DNA of 64,000 nucleotides from Sediminicoccus sp. KRV36 (GCF_023243115.1 NZ_CP085081.1:2108001-2172000); one strand, 5' to 3'. Positions 53,256 to 62,226 are shown, counted from the stretch's first letter. Made by a program: numbers and translations. Notes: a model not told the origin generated them from the letters alone.

Positions 53256-55568
53256 TTACTCCGCCGCCTGCCGCATCGCCAGCGCGCGCCAAACTTTCTC
53301 GGGCGTGATCGGCATATCGATATGCGCGACCCCCAGCGCATCGCAGACGGCACTCACCACCGCGGGCGGCGCGCCGCAGGAGCCGCCTTCGCCCGCCCCC
53401 TTCACGCCGAGGTCATTGGACGGGCAGGGCACCACGTTCAGGCCCACCGTCAGCTCCGGCAGATCGGCCGCGCGGGGCATGCAGTAATCCTGGAAAGTGG
53501 CCGTCAGGAACTGGCCGCTTTCGTCATCGTAGCGCGCATGCTCGTAGAGCGCCTGGCCGATGCCGGAGACAATGCCGCCATGGCACTGGCCATGCACCAG
53601 CATCGGGTTCAGCGGCACGCCCACATCATCCACGGCGGCATAGCGCACCACGGCGACCATGCCGGTATCGGGATCGATCTCCACCTCGGCCACGTGGCAG
53701 CCGTTGGGGAAGTTGCACTCGGTGTTGCGCTTGTAGAGGAGTTCTTCGTCCAGGCCCGGCGTCTCGTCCGGAATGCCCTCGGCCTGGGCGAGCTGCGCCC
53801 AGCTGATGGTGCGGTCGGTGCCGGCGATGCGGAAGATCTCGCCCTCATGCTCGATATCGCCTTCCGCCGCTTCCAGCAGGAAGGCCGCAACGCGCTTGGC
53901 CTTGGCCAGCACCATCTCGGACGCGCGGGAGACAGCCACACCGCCCATCTGCGAGGAGCGGCTGCCGCCGGTGCCGCCACCGGCCGGCGTCAGGTCGCTG
54001 TCGCCCTGGATGAGCTTCACCTTCTCAAAGGGAATGCCGAGGCGCGCATGCAGCACCTGGGCGAAGGCGGTTTCGTGCCCTTGCCCGTGACTGAAGGTGC
54101 CGACAAGCACCAGCGCCTCGCCGGCCGGGGAGATGCGCACCCGCGCCCATTCCTGCGGCTGCCCGCCCGAAGCCTCGATGAAATAGCCGATGCCGCGGCC
54201 GCGCAGCTTGCCCTGCGCGTGGCTCTCGGCGCGGCGGGCCGGAAAGCCCTGCCAATCCATCAGGTCGAGCGCCTGGGTTTGGGTCTCCTCGAAGCGGCCG
54301 CTGTCGATCTCGTTGCCGGCGCAGTTGATGTAGGGGATCTGGTCCGGCTTCACGTAGTTGCGGTTGCGGATTTCGTCGGGCGTGATGCCGAAGGCCGCGG
54401 CGCCCTGGTCCAGCAGCCGTTCGATCACATAGGCCGTCTCGGGGCGGCCGGCACCGCGATAGGCATCGGTCGGCGCGGTGTTGGTGAAGGCGCAGCGCAC
54501 CTGGATGCTGACATCCTGCATGTCATAGACGGTGCCCTGGATGCGCCCGCCGGCGACCGTCGGGATGCGTGGCCCGAAATCGAACAGATAGGCGCCCATG
54601 GCGGCGATGGTGTTCACCTTCATGCCGAGGATCTTGCCCGCGGCATCGAAGGCCATCTCGGCATGGGTCACATGGTCCCGCCCATGCGGATCACACAAGA
54701 AGGTCTCTGTGCGATCAGCGCGCCACTTCACCGGCCGGCCGATGCGCTTGGCCGCCCAGAGCACCATGGCGCTCTCGGGGAAGAGCTTTCCCCGCAGGCC
54801 GAAGCCGCCGCCGACATCAGGCGAGATGACGCGGACATTCTCCTTCGGTAGCTTGAAGATGAACATGGCCAGGCTCTCACGCACGCGCACCACGCCCTGG
54901 GTGGGGGAGTGCAGGGTGAAGTGATTTTCGGCCGGGTCATACTCGCCCAGGGCCACGCGCGGCTCCATCGGGTTGCCGACCAGCCGGTTATTCACCAGCT
55001 CCACTTGCACGGTCCGGGCCGCGCGGGCGAAGGCGGCTTCCGCCTGCGCCTCGCGCCCATTGGACCAATGTACGCAGAGGTTCGAGCCACGCTCGGGCCA
55101 GATCACCGGCGCGCCGGGTTCCAGCGCCGTGGCCGTGTCGGTGATGCTGTCCAGGATGTCGTATTCCACCTCGATCAGCTCGGCCGCGTCCTGGGCCTGC
55201 ATCCGCGTCTCGGCCATGACGATGGCAACGGGGTCGCCCACGAAGCGCACGGCCTCGGTTTGGAGGATGTGGCGATCCGGGCACCAGAGCGGCTGGCCAT
55301 CCTTGCCCGGCACTTCGACCATCACGGGAAACAGGCCGAGGCCATCGGCCTTCGCGTCATGGCCGGTCAGCACCTCGATCACGCCCGGGGCGGCCTTGGC
55401 GGCGGTGGTGTCCATCGAGAGGATGCGCGCATGGGCATGCGGGCTGCGCAGCACCACCATCCAGGCCTGGTTGTCGCGGTTGATGTCGTCCGTGTAGAGG
55501 CCGGTGCCCGTCAGGAGACGCACATCTTCCTTGCGCCGCACCGATTGGCCGATTCCGAACTTGTCCAT
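53256..55568 (-). CDS. CoxL-like (form II) xanthine dehydrogenase family molybdenum-binding subunit
   Basis: The 770-residue protein starts with MDKFGIGQSVRRKEDVRLLT and has the aldehyde oxidase/xanthine dehydrogenase a/b hammerhead (TGLYTDDINRDNQAWMVVLR). Two Mo-binding domains follow. The active-site loop reads TDAYRGAGRPETAY, which is the form II CoxL signature rather than the form I AYRCSFR. The catalytic glutamate is in KGAGEGGSCGAPPA near the C-terminus. The enzyme hydroxylates aldehydes, N-heterocycles or aromatic acids. The FAD and 2Fe-2S subunits normally found beside such genes are absent from the window, so it must use distant partners or be incomplete as a system. Confidence 0.85.
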   Translation of the reverse strand: MDKFGIGQSVRRKEDVRLLTGTGLYTDDINRDNQAWMVVLRSPHAHARILSMDTTAAKAAPGVIEVLTGHDAKADGLGLFPVMVEVPGKDGQPLWCPDRHILQTEAVRFVGDPVAIVMAETRMQAQDAAELIEVEYDILDSITDTATALEPGAPVIWPERGSNLCVHWSNGREAQAEAAFARAARTVQVELVNNRLVGNPMEPRVALGEYDPAENHFTLHSPTQGVVRVRESLAMFIFKLPKENVRVISPDVGGGFGLRGKLFPESAMVLWAAKRIGRPVKWRADRTETFLCDPHGRDHVTHAEMAFDAAGKILGMKVNTIAAMGAYLFDFGPRIPTVAGGRIQGTVYDMQDVSIQVRCAFTNTAPTDAYRGAGRPETAYVIERLLDQGAAAFGITPDEIRNRNYVKPDQIPYINCAGNEIDSGRFEETQTQALDLMDWQGFPARRAESHAQGKLRGRGIGYFIEASGGQPQEWARVRISPAGEALVLVGTFSHGQGHETAFAQVLHARLGIPFEKVKLIQGDSDLTPAGGGTGGSRSSQMGGVAVSRASEMVLAKAKRVAAFLLEAAEGDIEHEGEIFRIAGTDRTISWAQLAQAEGIPDETPGLDEELLYKRNTECNFPNGCHVAEVEIDPDTGMVAVVRYAAVDDVGVPLNPMLVHGQCHGGIVSGIGQALYEHARYDDESGQFLTATFQDYCMPRAADLPELTVGLNVVPCPSNDLGVKGAGEGGSCGAPPAVVSAVCDALGVAHIDMPITPEKVWRALAMRQAAE

Positions 55569-55659
55569 CCGCTTGTCTCCTCGAGCTTTGATGCAACCTA
55601 GGTTGGGGGGGTCGCTCTGACAACGCGGGGCGTCTAACCTTTATGGCGGAGGAACCAAG

Positions 55660-56796
55660 ATGCGCTTCGATTTGCCCGATGCCCCGCCGCAGGCGGAGGA
55701 GTTGCGCCAGCAATTGCGCGCATTCCTGGCCGAGGCCGGGCGAGACTGGACGCCGGAGATCCGCGCCCGCTCCTGGATGGGGTTTGACCGCGAATTTTCC
55801 CGCGCGGTGGGTGCCCGCGGCTGGATCGGGATGACCTGGCCCCAGGTCTATGGCGGCCATGAGAAATCCGGGCTGGAGCGCATCGTCGTGCTGGAGGAAA
55901 TGCTGGCCCAGGGTGCCCCGGTGGGGGCGCATTGGATCGGCGACCGGCAATCGGGGCCCTTGATCCTGCGCCTGGGCACGGAAGAGCAGCGCCGACGCAT
56001 CCTGCCCGGCATCGCGCGCGGCGAACTCGCCTTCTGCATCGGGCTTTCCGAGCCGGAGGCGGGCAGCGACCTGGCCAATCTGCGCACCAAATGCGAGCGG
56101 ATCCCCAATGGCTGGAAGCTGAACGGCCGCAAGATCTGGACCACCTTCGCCCACAAGAGCGACTACATGATCGCGCTGGTGCGGACCTCGCCCGCGCCGG
56201 AGGGCGGCTCGCGCCATGCGGGGCTCTCGCAATTCCTGGTGGATCTGCGGCTCTCGGGCATTTCCATCCGGCCGATCCGCGATCTGGCGGGGGAGGACAG
56301 CTTCAACGAAGTGACTTTCGACGATGTGATCCTGCGCGAGGATGACCTGCTGGGCGAGGAAGGTGCGGGCTGGGCGCAGGCAACCTCCGAGCTTGCTTTC
56401 GAGCGCAGCGGGCCGGATCGCTATCTCTCCTCCTATCCGGCGCTGGCCGCCGGAATTGACGCGCTGAACGCCGCGCCGGCACCGGGGGCCGAGGTAACCA
56501 TCGGGCGCATGGTGGCGCGGCTGAATACGCTGCGCGGCATGTCGCTTTCGGTCGGCGGCATGCTGGAGCGGGGCGAATCCCCGGCCGTGGAGGCCGCATT
56601 GGTGAAGGATGCCGGCAACGTCTTCGAACAGGCCTTGCCCGAGCAGATCCGCAACCTGGTGGACCCTGCCGACAGCCCCGAGGAATTGCGCCGCATGCTG
56701 GCGGGCCTCGCGCAGTTGGCACCCACCTTCAGCCTGCGCGGCGGCACGCGGGAGATTCTGCGCGGCATCATCGCGCGCGACATGGGGCTGCGTTGA
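55660..56796 (+). CDS. Acyl-CoA dehydrogenase, first subunit-like gene
   Basis: The 378-residue protein (GGAGGA ribosome binding site) has the acyl-CoA dehydrogenase layout: an N-terminal helical domain, FCIGLSEPEAGSDLANLRTK for FAD/substrate contact, GWKLNGRKIWTTFAHKSDYM and FNEVTFDDVILREDDLLGEE. The last helix has SLRGGTREILRGIIARDMGL. It ends in a TGATG overlap with a second, smaller family member. Such pairs form heteromeric dehydrogenases acting on bulky CoA esters in several actinobacterial and proteobacterial pathways. Confidence 0.85.
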   Translation: MRFDLPDAPPQAEELRQQLRAFLAEAGRDWTPEIRARSWMGFDREFSRAVGARGWIGMTWPQVYGGHEKSGLERIVVLEEMLAQGAPVGAHWIGDRQSGPLILRLGTEEQRRRILPGIARGELAFCIGLSEPEAGSDLANLRTKCERIPNGWKLNGRKIWTTFAHKSDYMIALVRTSPAPEGGSRHAGLSQFLVDLRLSGISIRPIRDLAGEDSFNEVTFDDVILREDDLLGEEGAGWAQATSELAFERSGPDRYLSSYPALAAGIDALNAAPAPGAEVTIGRMVARLNTLRGMSLSVGGMLERGESPAVEAALVKDAGNVFEQALPEQIRNLVDPADSPEELRRMLAGLAQLAPTFSLRGGTREILRGIIARDMGLR

Positions 56797-57791
56797 TGAG
56801 CGAGCTGCGTTCCATCCTGGTGGAGCAGGTGGACCGCCTGGTGGCCGATGGCGGCGGTGTGGCGCTGCTGCGCGCGGTGGAGGCGGGGGAATGGCCGGCG
56901 GACCTCTGGGCCGGGCTGGAGGAGCAGGGGCTGAACCTCGCTCTGGTGCCCGAGGATGCGGGCGGCGTCGGTCTCTCCTGGGGCGATGCCGCTGCCTTGT
57001 GGCAGGTGCTGGGCCGGCATGGCGCGCCAGCCCCCATCGCCGAGACCATGCTAGGCGCGGCGCTGCTTTCGGCCGCTGGCATCGAGGTTCCGGAGGGGCC
57101 GCTGGGCCTGGCGCCAGGTGCCGTGCCCTTCGGGCGGCATGCCGCGCGGCTGGTGGTGCTGAAGGGCGCGAGTGTGGCGCTGCACGCGGCAGGCGAATGC
57201 GTCCCTGGCGAGAATATCGGCCGCGAACCGCGCGATGCGATCCTGCCCGGTGACCGCATGGCGCGGGGCGAGTTGCCCAACGCCTTTGGCCCGCGCGCGG
57301 CCCTTCTGGGCATGGCGCTGATCCGGGCCGCGTTGATGGCGGGCGCGCTGGAGCGCATCCTGGCACTCGCGGTGGATTGGGCAAATACGCGTAAGCAATT
57401 CGGCCGCGCCATCGGCAAGTTCCAGGCGGTGCAGCAGCAATTGGCGGCGATGGCGGGCGAGGTGGCGGCAGTGAATGTGGCCGTCAGCCAGGCGGCGCGC
57501 GCCGTGGATGCGCGGGGCCTGGCGGATGCGGGCTTCGAAATAGCCTGCGCCAAGGTGGTGGCGGGCGAGGCGGCGACGATGGGCGCCGCCACCGTGCACC
57601 AGGTGTTCGCTGCCATCGGCATCACGGAAGATCACGAGCTGCACCATTTCACCCGCCGCCTCTGGTCCTGGCGTGAGGAGGCCGGCACCGAACGCTTCTG
57701 GGCCGCCGAAATCGGCCGCGCGGCGCTGGCGCGGGGTGGCGCCAATCTCTGGCCGGATATTACGGCGCGTGATGCGCCCGGCGTCCGATGA
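56796..57791 (+). CDS. Acyl-CoA dehydrogenase-like second subunit
   Basis: The ATG at 56796 overlaps the first subunit stop; a TTG directly upstream is less likely. The 331-residue protein is shorter and more divergent: the N-terminal EEQGLNLALVPEDAGGVGLS and the C-terminal WANTRKQFGRAIGKFQAVQQ, then GAATVHQVFAAIGITEDHEL, are recognisable, but the middle beta domain is eroded. This is the usual appearance of the non-catalytic partner in alpha2-beta2 acyl-CoA dehydrogenases. Its TGA stop falls in the first copy of a 60-bp tandem repeat. Confidence 0.8.
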   Translation: MSELRSILVEQVDRLVADGGGVALLRAVEAGEWPADLWAGLEEQGLNLALVPEDAGGVGLSWGDAAALWQVLGRHGAPAPIAETMLGAALLSAAGIEVPEGPLGLAPGAVPFGRHAARLVVLKGASVALHAAGECVPGENIGREPRDAILPGDRMARGELPNAFGPRAALLGMALIRAALMAGALERILALAVDWANTRKQFGRAIGKFQAVQQQLAAMAGEVAAVNVAVSQAARAVDARGLADAGFEIACAKVVAGEAATMGAATVHQVFAAIGITEDHELHHFTRRLWSWREEAGTERFWAAEIGRAALARGGANLWPDITARDAPGVR

Positions 57792-58070
57792 CCGGCGCGC
57801 CGCTTGCGCGCTGGTCTGAATCGGCCGCCCCGACACGGCTTCGCCCGATGATCGGCGCGCCGCTTGCGCGCTGGTCTGAATCGGCCGCCCCGGCACGGCT
57901 TCGCCCGATGATCGGCGCGCCGCTTGCGCGCTGGTCTGAATCGGCCGCCCCGACACGGCTTCGTCCGATGACCGGCGCGCCGCTTGCGCGCTGGTCTGAA
58001 TCGGCCGCCCCGGCACGGCTTCGTCCGATGACCGGCGCGCCGCTTGCGCGCTGGTCTGAATCGGCCGCCC
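57782..58070 (+). repeat. 60-bp tandem repeat, about 4.8 copies
   Basis: The unit contains GATGACCGGCGCGCCGCTTG, then CGCGCTGGTCTGAATCGGCC and GCCCCGACACGGCTTCGCCC, repeating every 60 bp with only a few substitutions. Copies alternate between GACACGG and GGCACGG, suggesting a 120-bp higher-order unit, and the first part varies GATGACC/GATGATC. The repeat supplies the stop codon of the dehydrogenase gene and ends 19 bp before the enoyl-CoA hydratase start. Since 60 is a multiple of three, an open frame runs across all copies (57788-58093) with a 20-residue repeat beginning MTGAPLARWSESAAP. It is not a CRISPR array because there are no spacers. Confidence 0.9.
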
Positions 58071-58089
58071 AAAAACAAGGAACACAGGC

Positions 58090-58893
58090 ATGACCGAGTT
58101 TCTCAGGATCGAGCAGGATGGCCCGGTCATCACCCTCACCCTCAACGCGCCCGAGCGGCGCAACGCCATCTCGGGCTTCGAGGATTGCGACGAGGTGGAG
58201 GCCGCCTGCAAGCGCATCGCGCGCGATGACAGCATCCGCTGCGTCATCCTGACCGGTGCGGACCCGGCCTTTTGCGCGGGCGGCGACCTCAAGGGCATGC
58301 GCGACCGCAAGGGCATCATGGCGGCGGCCAGCCCGGCCGTCATGCGTGAGAATTATCGCCGCGGCATCCAGCGCATTCCGCTCGCCCTGTGGGAGCTGGA
58401 CGTGCCGACCATCGCCGCCGTGAATGGTGCCGCCATCGGCGCGGGGCTCGACCTCGCCTGCATGTGCGACATGCGGATCGCCAGTGAGAAGGCGATCTTT
58501 GCCGAGAGCTTCGTGCGCGTCGGCATCGTGCCCGGCGATGGCGGCGCGTGGCTGCTGCCGCGCGCCGTCGGCCTCGCCATGGCGGCCGAGATGTCCTTCA
58601 CGGGGGATCCCCTGAATGCCGAGCAGGCGCTGGCCGCGCGCCTCGTCTCCCGCGTGGTGCCGCATGGGGAGTTGCTGGGTGCCGCGCGGGAACTGGCGGC
58701 GCGGGTGGCGAAAAACCCGCCCCAGGTGCTGCGCATGACCAAGCGCCTGCTGCGTGAGGGGCAGCACATGTCCTTGCCCTCGCTGCTGGAGCTTTCGGCC
58801 GCCTTCCAGGCCATCGCGCATGAAACCGAGGATCACAAGGAAGCGGTGAACGCGATGATCGAGAAACGCCAGGGCGTGTTCCAGGGCCGATGA
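58090..58893 (+). CDS. Enoyl-CoA hydratase/isomerase family protein
   Basis: The 267-residue protein from ATG 58090 (AAGGA upstream) has the crotonase fold: DGPVITLTLNAPERRNAISG, FCAGGDLKGMRDRK as the first oxyanion-hole element and AAVNGAAIGAGLDLACMCDM as the second. The region of the first catalytic glutamate reads GAGLDLA and that of the second reads FAESFVRVGIVPGDGG. The usual Glu-Glu pair is thus not obvious, so an isomerase or other crotonase reaction is possible. It is translationally coupled with the lactonase gene (ATGA). Confidence 0.85.
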   Translation: MTEFLRIEQDGPVITLTLNAPERRNAISGFEDCDEVEAACKRIARDDSIRCVILTGADPAFCAGGDLKGMRDRKGIMAAASPAVMRENYRRGIQRIPLALWELDVPTIAAVNGAAIGAGLDLACMCDMRIASEKAIFAESFVRVGIVPGDGGAWLLPRAVGLAMAAEMSFTGDPLNAEQALAARLVSRVVPHGELLGAARELAARVAKNPPQVLRMTKRLLREGQHMSLPSLLELSAAFQAIAHETEDHKEAVNAMIEKRQGVFQGR

Positions 58894-59828
58894 ACACAGT
58901 GATCGAACGCTATCCCGACCCGGCCGTGCGGGTGCTCGACCCCGAATTCAACCGCTTCCGCCTGCCGCTGGCCGGGCTGGAGCGGCTCTACACCGGCGCC
59001 CGCTGGAGCGAGGGGCCGGTCTGGTTCGGGGATCAGCGCTGCCTCATCTGGTCCGATATTCCGAACAACCGGATGCTGCGCTGGTCTGAAACCACGGGCG
59101 CGGTGGATGAGTTCCGCAAGCCCGCCAACAACGCCAATGGCAATACGCGCGACCGCGAAGGCCGCCTCATCACCTGCGAGCATCTGACGGGCCGTGTGGT
59201 GCGCACGGAGCCCGATGGCAGCGTCACCGTCATCGCCGAGAGCTACGCGGGCAAGCGGCTGAACAGCCCGAATGATGTCGTGGTAAAATCCGATGGCAGC
59301 ATCTGGTTCACCGACCCGCCCTTCGGCATTTCCGGCTTCTATGAGGGTGAGCGGCGGGAACCGGAATTGCCGCACACCAACCTCTATCGGGTGGATGGGC
59401 TGAGCGGTGCCATCACGCTGGTGGCCGATGATGTCGACCATCCGAACGGGCTGGCCTTCAGCCCGGGCGAGAGCCTTCTCTATGTCATCGAAAGCCGCAG
59501 CGAACCGCGCAACATCCTGGCCTATGACGTGGCGGGCGAGACGCTGCGCAACCGCCGTGTCTTCCATCGTTGTGAGCCTGGCGAAACACCGGACGGATTC
59601 CGCGTGGATGTGGCGGGCAATCTGTGGTGCGGCTGGGGCATGGGGGCGGCGGGGCTGGACGGGGTCAAGATCTTCAACCCGGCCGGTGCGCCGATCGGTT
59701 TCATTGACCTGCCCGAGCGCTGCGCCAACCTCGCCTTTGGCGGACGGCACCGCAACCGGCTTTTCATGGCGGCGAGCAAGTCGCTCTATGCGATCTACAC
59801 GAACACGCAGGGCGCGCCGGGCGGCTGA
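58890..59828 (+). CDS. SMP-30/gluconolactonase family protein
   Basis: The 312-residue protein is a six-bladed propeller of the SMP-30 family: RWSEGPVWFGDQRCLIWSDI, NGNTRDREGRLITCEHLTGR, LNSPNDVVVKSDGSIWFTDP and VDHPNGLAFSPGESLLYVIE. The Glu, Asn and Asp residues that bind Ca2+ or Zn2+ are in these segments. It hydrolyses sugar or other lactones in the cytoplasm. Its start overlaps the enoyl-CoA hydratase stop, and the same operon continues toward the ThDP enzyme after a 230-bp gap holding a large inverted repeat. Confidence 0.85.
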   Translation: MNTVIERYPDPAVRVLDPEFNRFRLPLAGLERLYTGARWSEGPVWFGDQRCLIWSDIPNNRMLRWSETTGAVDEFRKPANNANGNTRDREGRLITCEHLTGRVVRTEPDGSVTVIAESYAGKRLNSPNDVVVKSDGSIWFTDPPFGISGFYEGERREPELPHTNLYRVDGLSGAITLVADDVDHPNGLAFSPGESLLYVIESRSEPRNILAYDVAGETLRNRRVFHRCEPGETPDGFRVDVAGNLWCGWGMGAAGLDGVKIFNPAGAPIGFIDLPERCANLAFGGRHRNRLFMAASKSLYAIYTNTQGAPGG

Positions 59829-59834
59829 GAGGGG

Positions 59835-59964
59835 AAGGGGCCTCCGGCGGCTGGGGCCATGGGCCCCAGACCCCATTCGTAGAGCCCATGACCAACTTGG
59901 CTTGCCGGGCGTTTGCCAAGGCAAGGGGTCTGGGGCCCATGGCCCCAGCCGCCGGAGGCCCCTT
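59835..59964. repeat. Perfect 40-bp inverted repeat (MITE- or REP-like)
   Basis: The arms 59835-59874 and 59925-59964 are exact reverse complements over 40 bases, starting AAGGGGCCTCCGGCGGCTGG. Each arm itself contains the partial palindrome GGGGCCATGGGCCCC. The 50-bp loop holds a further small inverted repeat, CTTGGC with GCCAAG. The element lies between the lactonase stop and the ThDP enzyme start. Transcripts would fold into a very stable hairpin. It has no coding capacity and no U-tract, so it looks like a miniature palindromic mobile element rather than a normal terminator. Confidence 0.85.
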
Positions 59965-60057
59965 TGACTTATATGCCCGGCCGCACCCCACCGGGCTGGC
60001 GCGCGGCGCGCATCGTGACACGATGGCCGCCAAGAAACCTCAAGGAGGACGCGCCCC

Positions 60058-61737
60058 ATGGCGGATCACAGCTACACCGTCGGTGACATGGTTGCCGAGT
60101 TCCTGTCGCGCATCGGCGTCACGACGGCCTTCGGCATCGTCTCCGTCCATAATGTGCCGATGCTGGACGCGATCGGCCGGCGCAACGCCATCCGCTACGT
60201 CATGTGCCGCGGTGAGATGGGGGGTGCGCATATGGCCGATGCCTATGCGCGGGTGACAGGCGGGCTGGGCGTGCTGTTCACCAGCACGGGCCCTGGCATG
60301 GCCAACAGCATCGGCGGCCTGGTGGAGGCGCGTTTCGCAGGCTCGCCCATGCTGCACATCACCGGCCAGACGGCAACGAAATTCCTGGATCGGGACATGG
60401 GCACGGTGCATGACGTGCCGGGCCAGACGGCGATCCTCGCCGCTTCGGGCAAGGCGGCCTATCGCGTGCGCGCCGCCGGTGAGGCATTCGGCGTGCTGGT
60501 GCGCGCCGCGGCCGAGGCGCTGACACCGCCACGCGGCCCCGTCTCGGTGGAAATTCCGATTGACCTGCAGCGCGCCGTGATCCCGCGCCCGGCGGAACTC
60601 GATGCTCTGGTGCTGCCAGTGCCGCCGCCCCTGCCGCCCTCCGAAGCCGCGCTGAATGAGGTGGCGGAGATCCTGGCCCGCGCGAAGCGGCCGATGATCT
60701 GGCTGGGCAATGGCGCGCGTGAGGCAGGGGCCGGGGCGCGGGCGCTGCTCGATCTCGGCTTCGCCGCCGTCTCCTCCTGGAATGGGCGCGGCATTGTGCC
60801 CGAGGATCACCCGATGAGCTTCGGCGCGCTGCATGGCAATGGCGCGCCGCGCATCCTGGCCTTCTATGAGCGGGTGGATGCCATGCTGGTGCTTGGCTCA
60901 CGCCTGCGTGGGCATGAGATGATGGAATTCTCGATGAAGCTGCCGGAAAACCTCATCCAGGCGGATGTGGATGCGGCGGCGAATGGGCGCACCTATCCCA
61001 ATCGCTACTTCATCCAGGGCGATGCGGAATTGATTGCGCAGGGGCTGGCCCGGCGCCTGCGCGGCCGTATGGCGGTGGAGCCGGGCTTTGCCGCCGATGT
61101 GGCGCAAGCGAAGCGCCTGGCGACCGAGGAATACCTGGCGACGCTGGGGCCCTATGCGGGTTTCCCCGCGCAGCTGCGCGCCGTGATGCCGCGCGATGCG
61201 CTCTGGGTGCGGGATATCACCATCAGCAATTCCACCTGGGGCAATCGCGTCTTCCAGGTCTATGGCCCGCGCGATGCGGTACATCCGGTGGGGGCGGCCA
61301 TTGGCCCCGGCCTGCCGCTGGGCATCGGGGCGGCCCTCGGCGCCGGCGATCGGAAGACCGTGGCGATGGTGGGCGATGGCGGCTTCGCCATGAACCTGAC
61401 CGAGCTGTGGACTGCCGTGCAGGAGCGCGCGCGGCTCTGCACCATCGTCATGAATGACCGTGGCTATGGCGTGATCCGGCACATCCAGGATGCGGTGGTG
61501 GATGGACGGCGCTTTGGCGATGATCTGCGCGGGCCGGAGCTGGAGCCACTGGCGGCCCTGGCCGGATTGCCGTTCTTCCGCGTGAGCGAGGCGGAGGCAT
61601 TCGGCGCCACGGTGGCGCGTGCGCTGGCGGTGGACGGGCCCACGCTGGTCGAGGTGGACATGGTCGCCATCGGCGCGTTCCCGCCCTATGCGCCCTATGA
61701 CCGCATGGGCAAGCACGCGGAGCGGGCGCGGCTGTAA
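60058..61737 (+). CDS. ThDP-dependent enzyme, acetolactate synthase/benzoylformate decarboxylase-like
   Basis: The 559-residue protein has the three-domain ThDP enzyme plan. The catalytic glutamate is in MCRGEMGGAHMADAYARVTG (about residue 53). GPGMANSIGGLVEARFAGSP is the family signature in the N-domain. The ThDP motif is VAMVGDGGFAMNLTELWTAV followed by IVMNDRGYGVIRHIQDAV (about residues 440-480). It may decarboxylate 2-oxo acids or condense them; no regulatory subunit gene is adjacent, so a biosynthetic acetolactate synthase role is less likely. GGAGG precedes the start. Confidence 0.85.
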   Translation: MADHSYTVGDMVAEFLSRIGVTTAFGIVSVHNVPMLDAIGRRNAIRYVMCRGEMGGAHMADAYARVTGGLGVLFTSTGPGMANSIGGLVEARFAGSPMLHITGQTATKFLDRDMGTVHDVPGQTAILAASGKAAYRVRAAGEAFGVLVRAAAEALTPPRGPVSVEIPIDLQRAVIPRPAELDALVLPVPPPLPPSEAALNEVAEILARAKRPMIWLGNGAREAGAGARALLDLGFAAVSSWNGRGIVPEDHPMSFGALHGNGAPRILAFYERVDAMLVLGSRLRGHEMMEFSMKLPENLIQADVDAAANGRTYPNRYFIQGDAELIAQGLARRLRGRMAVEPGFAADVAQAKRLATEEYLATLGPYAGFPAQLRAVMPRDALWVRDITISNSTWGNRVFQVYGPRDAVHPVGAAIGPGLPLGIGAALGAGDRKTVAMVGDGGFAMNLTELWTAVQERARLCTIVMNDRGYGVIRHIQDAVVDGRRFGDDLRGPELEPLAALAGLPFFRVSEAEAFGATVARALAVDGPTLVEVDMVAIGAFPPYAPYDRMGKHAERARL

Positions 61738-61741
61738 GCTG

Positions 61742-61761
61742 GCGGCCGGCTTGCGGGCCGC
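61742..61761 (+). terminator. GC-rich hairpin after the ThDP enzyme gene
   Basis: GCGGCC (61742-61747) pairs with GGCCGC (61756-61761) over an eight-base loop, starting four bases after the stop codon. There is no U-tract. It is a possible weak terminator. Confidence 0.3.
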
Positions 61762-61866
61762 GCGACACATGTGACACTGCGCGCGATCATGCCGCGACGC
61801 TGCGGGCGCATCTTCCTCTCATGCCAGGGATGACCCCTGGTTTGAAAAACTCGAAGGAAGTCCATC

Positions 61867-62226
61867 ATGATCCGCACCATCCTCGCCGCCGCCAGCTTCG
61901 CCGCCTTTGTTGCTGGCGTGACGCCCGCCCAGGCCTTCATCACCGGCAACGCGCTGACGACGAACGCTCTGACGGAGAATGCACTGACCCAGAACGCGTT
62001 GACTGATAACGCGCTGACCGACAATGCGCTCACCTCGAACGCGCTGACGGAGAACGCGCTCACCTCGAATGCGCTCACTGATAACGCGCTCACCAATAAC
62101 GCGCTCACCGATAACGCGCTGACCCAGAACGCGCTCACCGGCAACGCCTTGGCCGAAAATGGCGCCCAAGCCATGGTCAACCGCGGCGTGGTGGTGCTGG
62201 GCCTGGCCCTGCCGCAAGCCCGCTGA
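61867..62226 (+). CDS. Exported protein of 14 NALTx pentapeptide repeats
   Basis: The 119-residue protein has a clear signal peptide (MIRTILAAASFAAFVAGVTPAQA). From residue 28 to about 97 it consists of NALT followed by one variable polar residue (T, E, Q, D, S, N or G), repeated 13 times, plus a final NALAE. A short hydrophobic tail ends in VVVLGLALPQAR. The 15-bp DNA repeat is clear but codons vary (GCGCTGAC, GCGCTCAC), so the amino acid pattern is under selection. Canonical pentapeptide proteins read A(D/N)Lxx; here Asn and Ala are exchanged, so it may form a related square beta-solenoid or a different fold. It is predicted to be periplasmic or secreted. Function is unknown. Confidence 0.75.
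   Translation: MIRTILAAASFAAFVAGVTPAQAFITGNALTTNALTENALTQNALTDNALTDNALTSNALTENALTSNALTDNALTNNALTDNALTQNALTGNALAENGAQAMVNRGVVVLGLALPQAR

Noticed and set aside
57782..58070. Possible CRISPR array
   Set aside because: Copies are directly adjacent with no unique spacers, and no cas genes are in the window.
60058..61737. Biosynthetic acetolactate synthase IlvB
   Set aside because: No IlvN regulatory gene follows and the neighbours are catabolic; the family allows many decarboxylases and lyases, so the broader call was kept.
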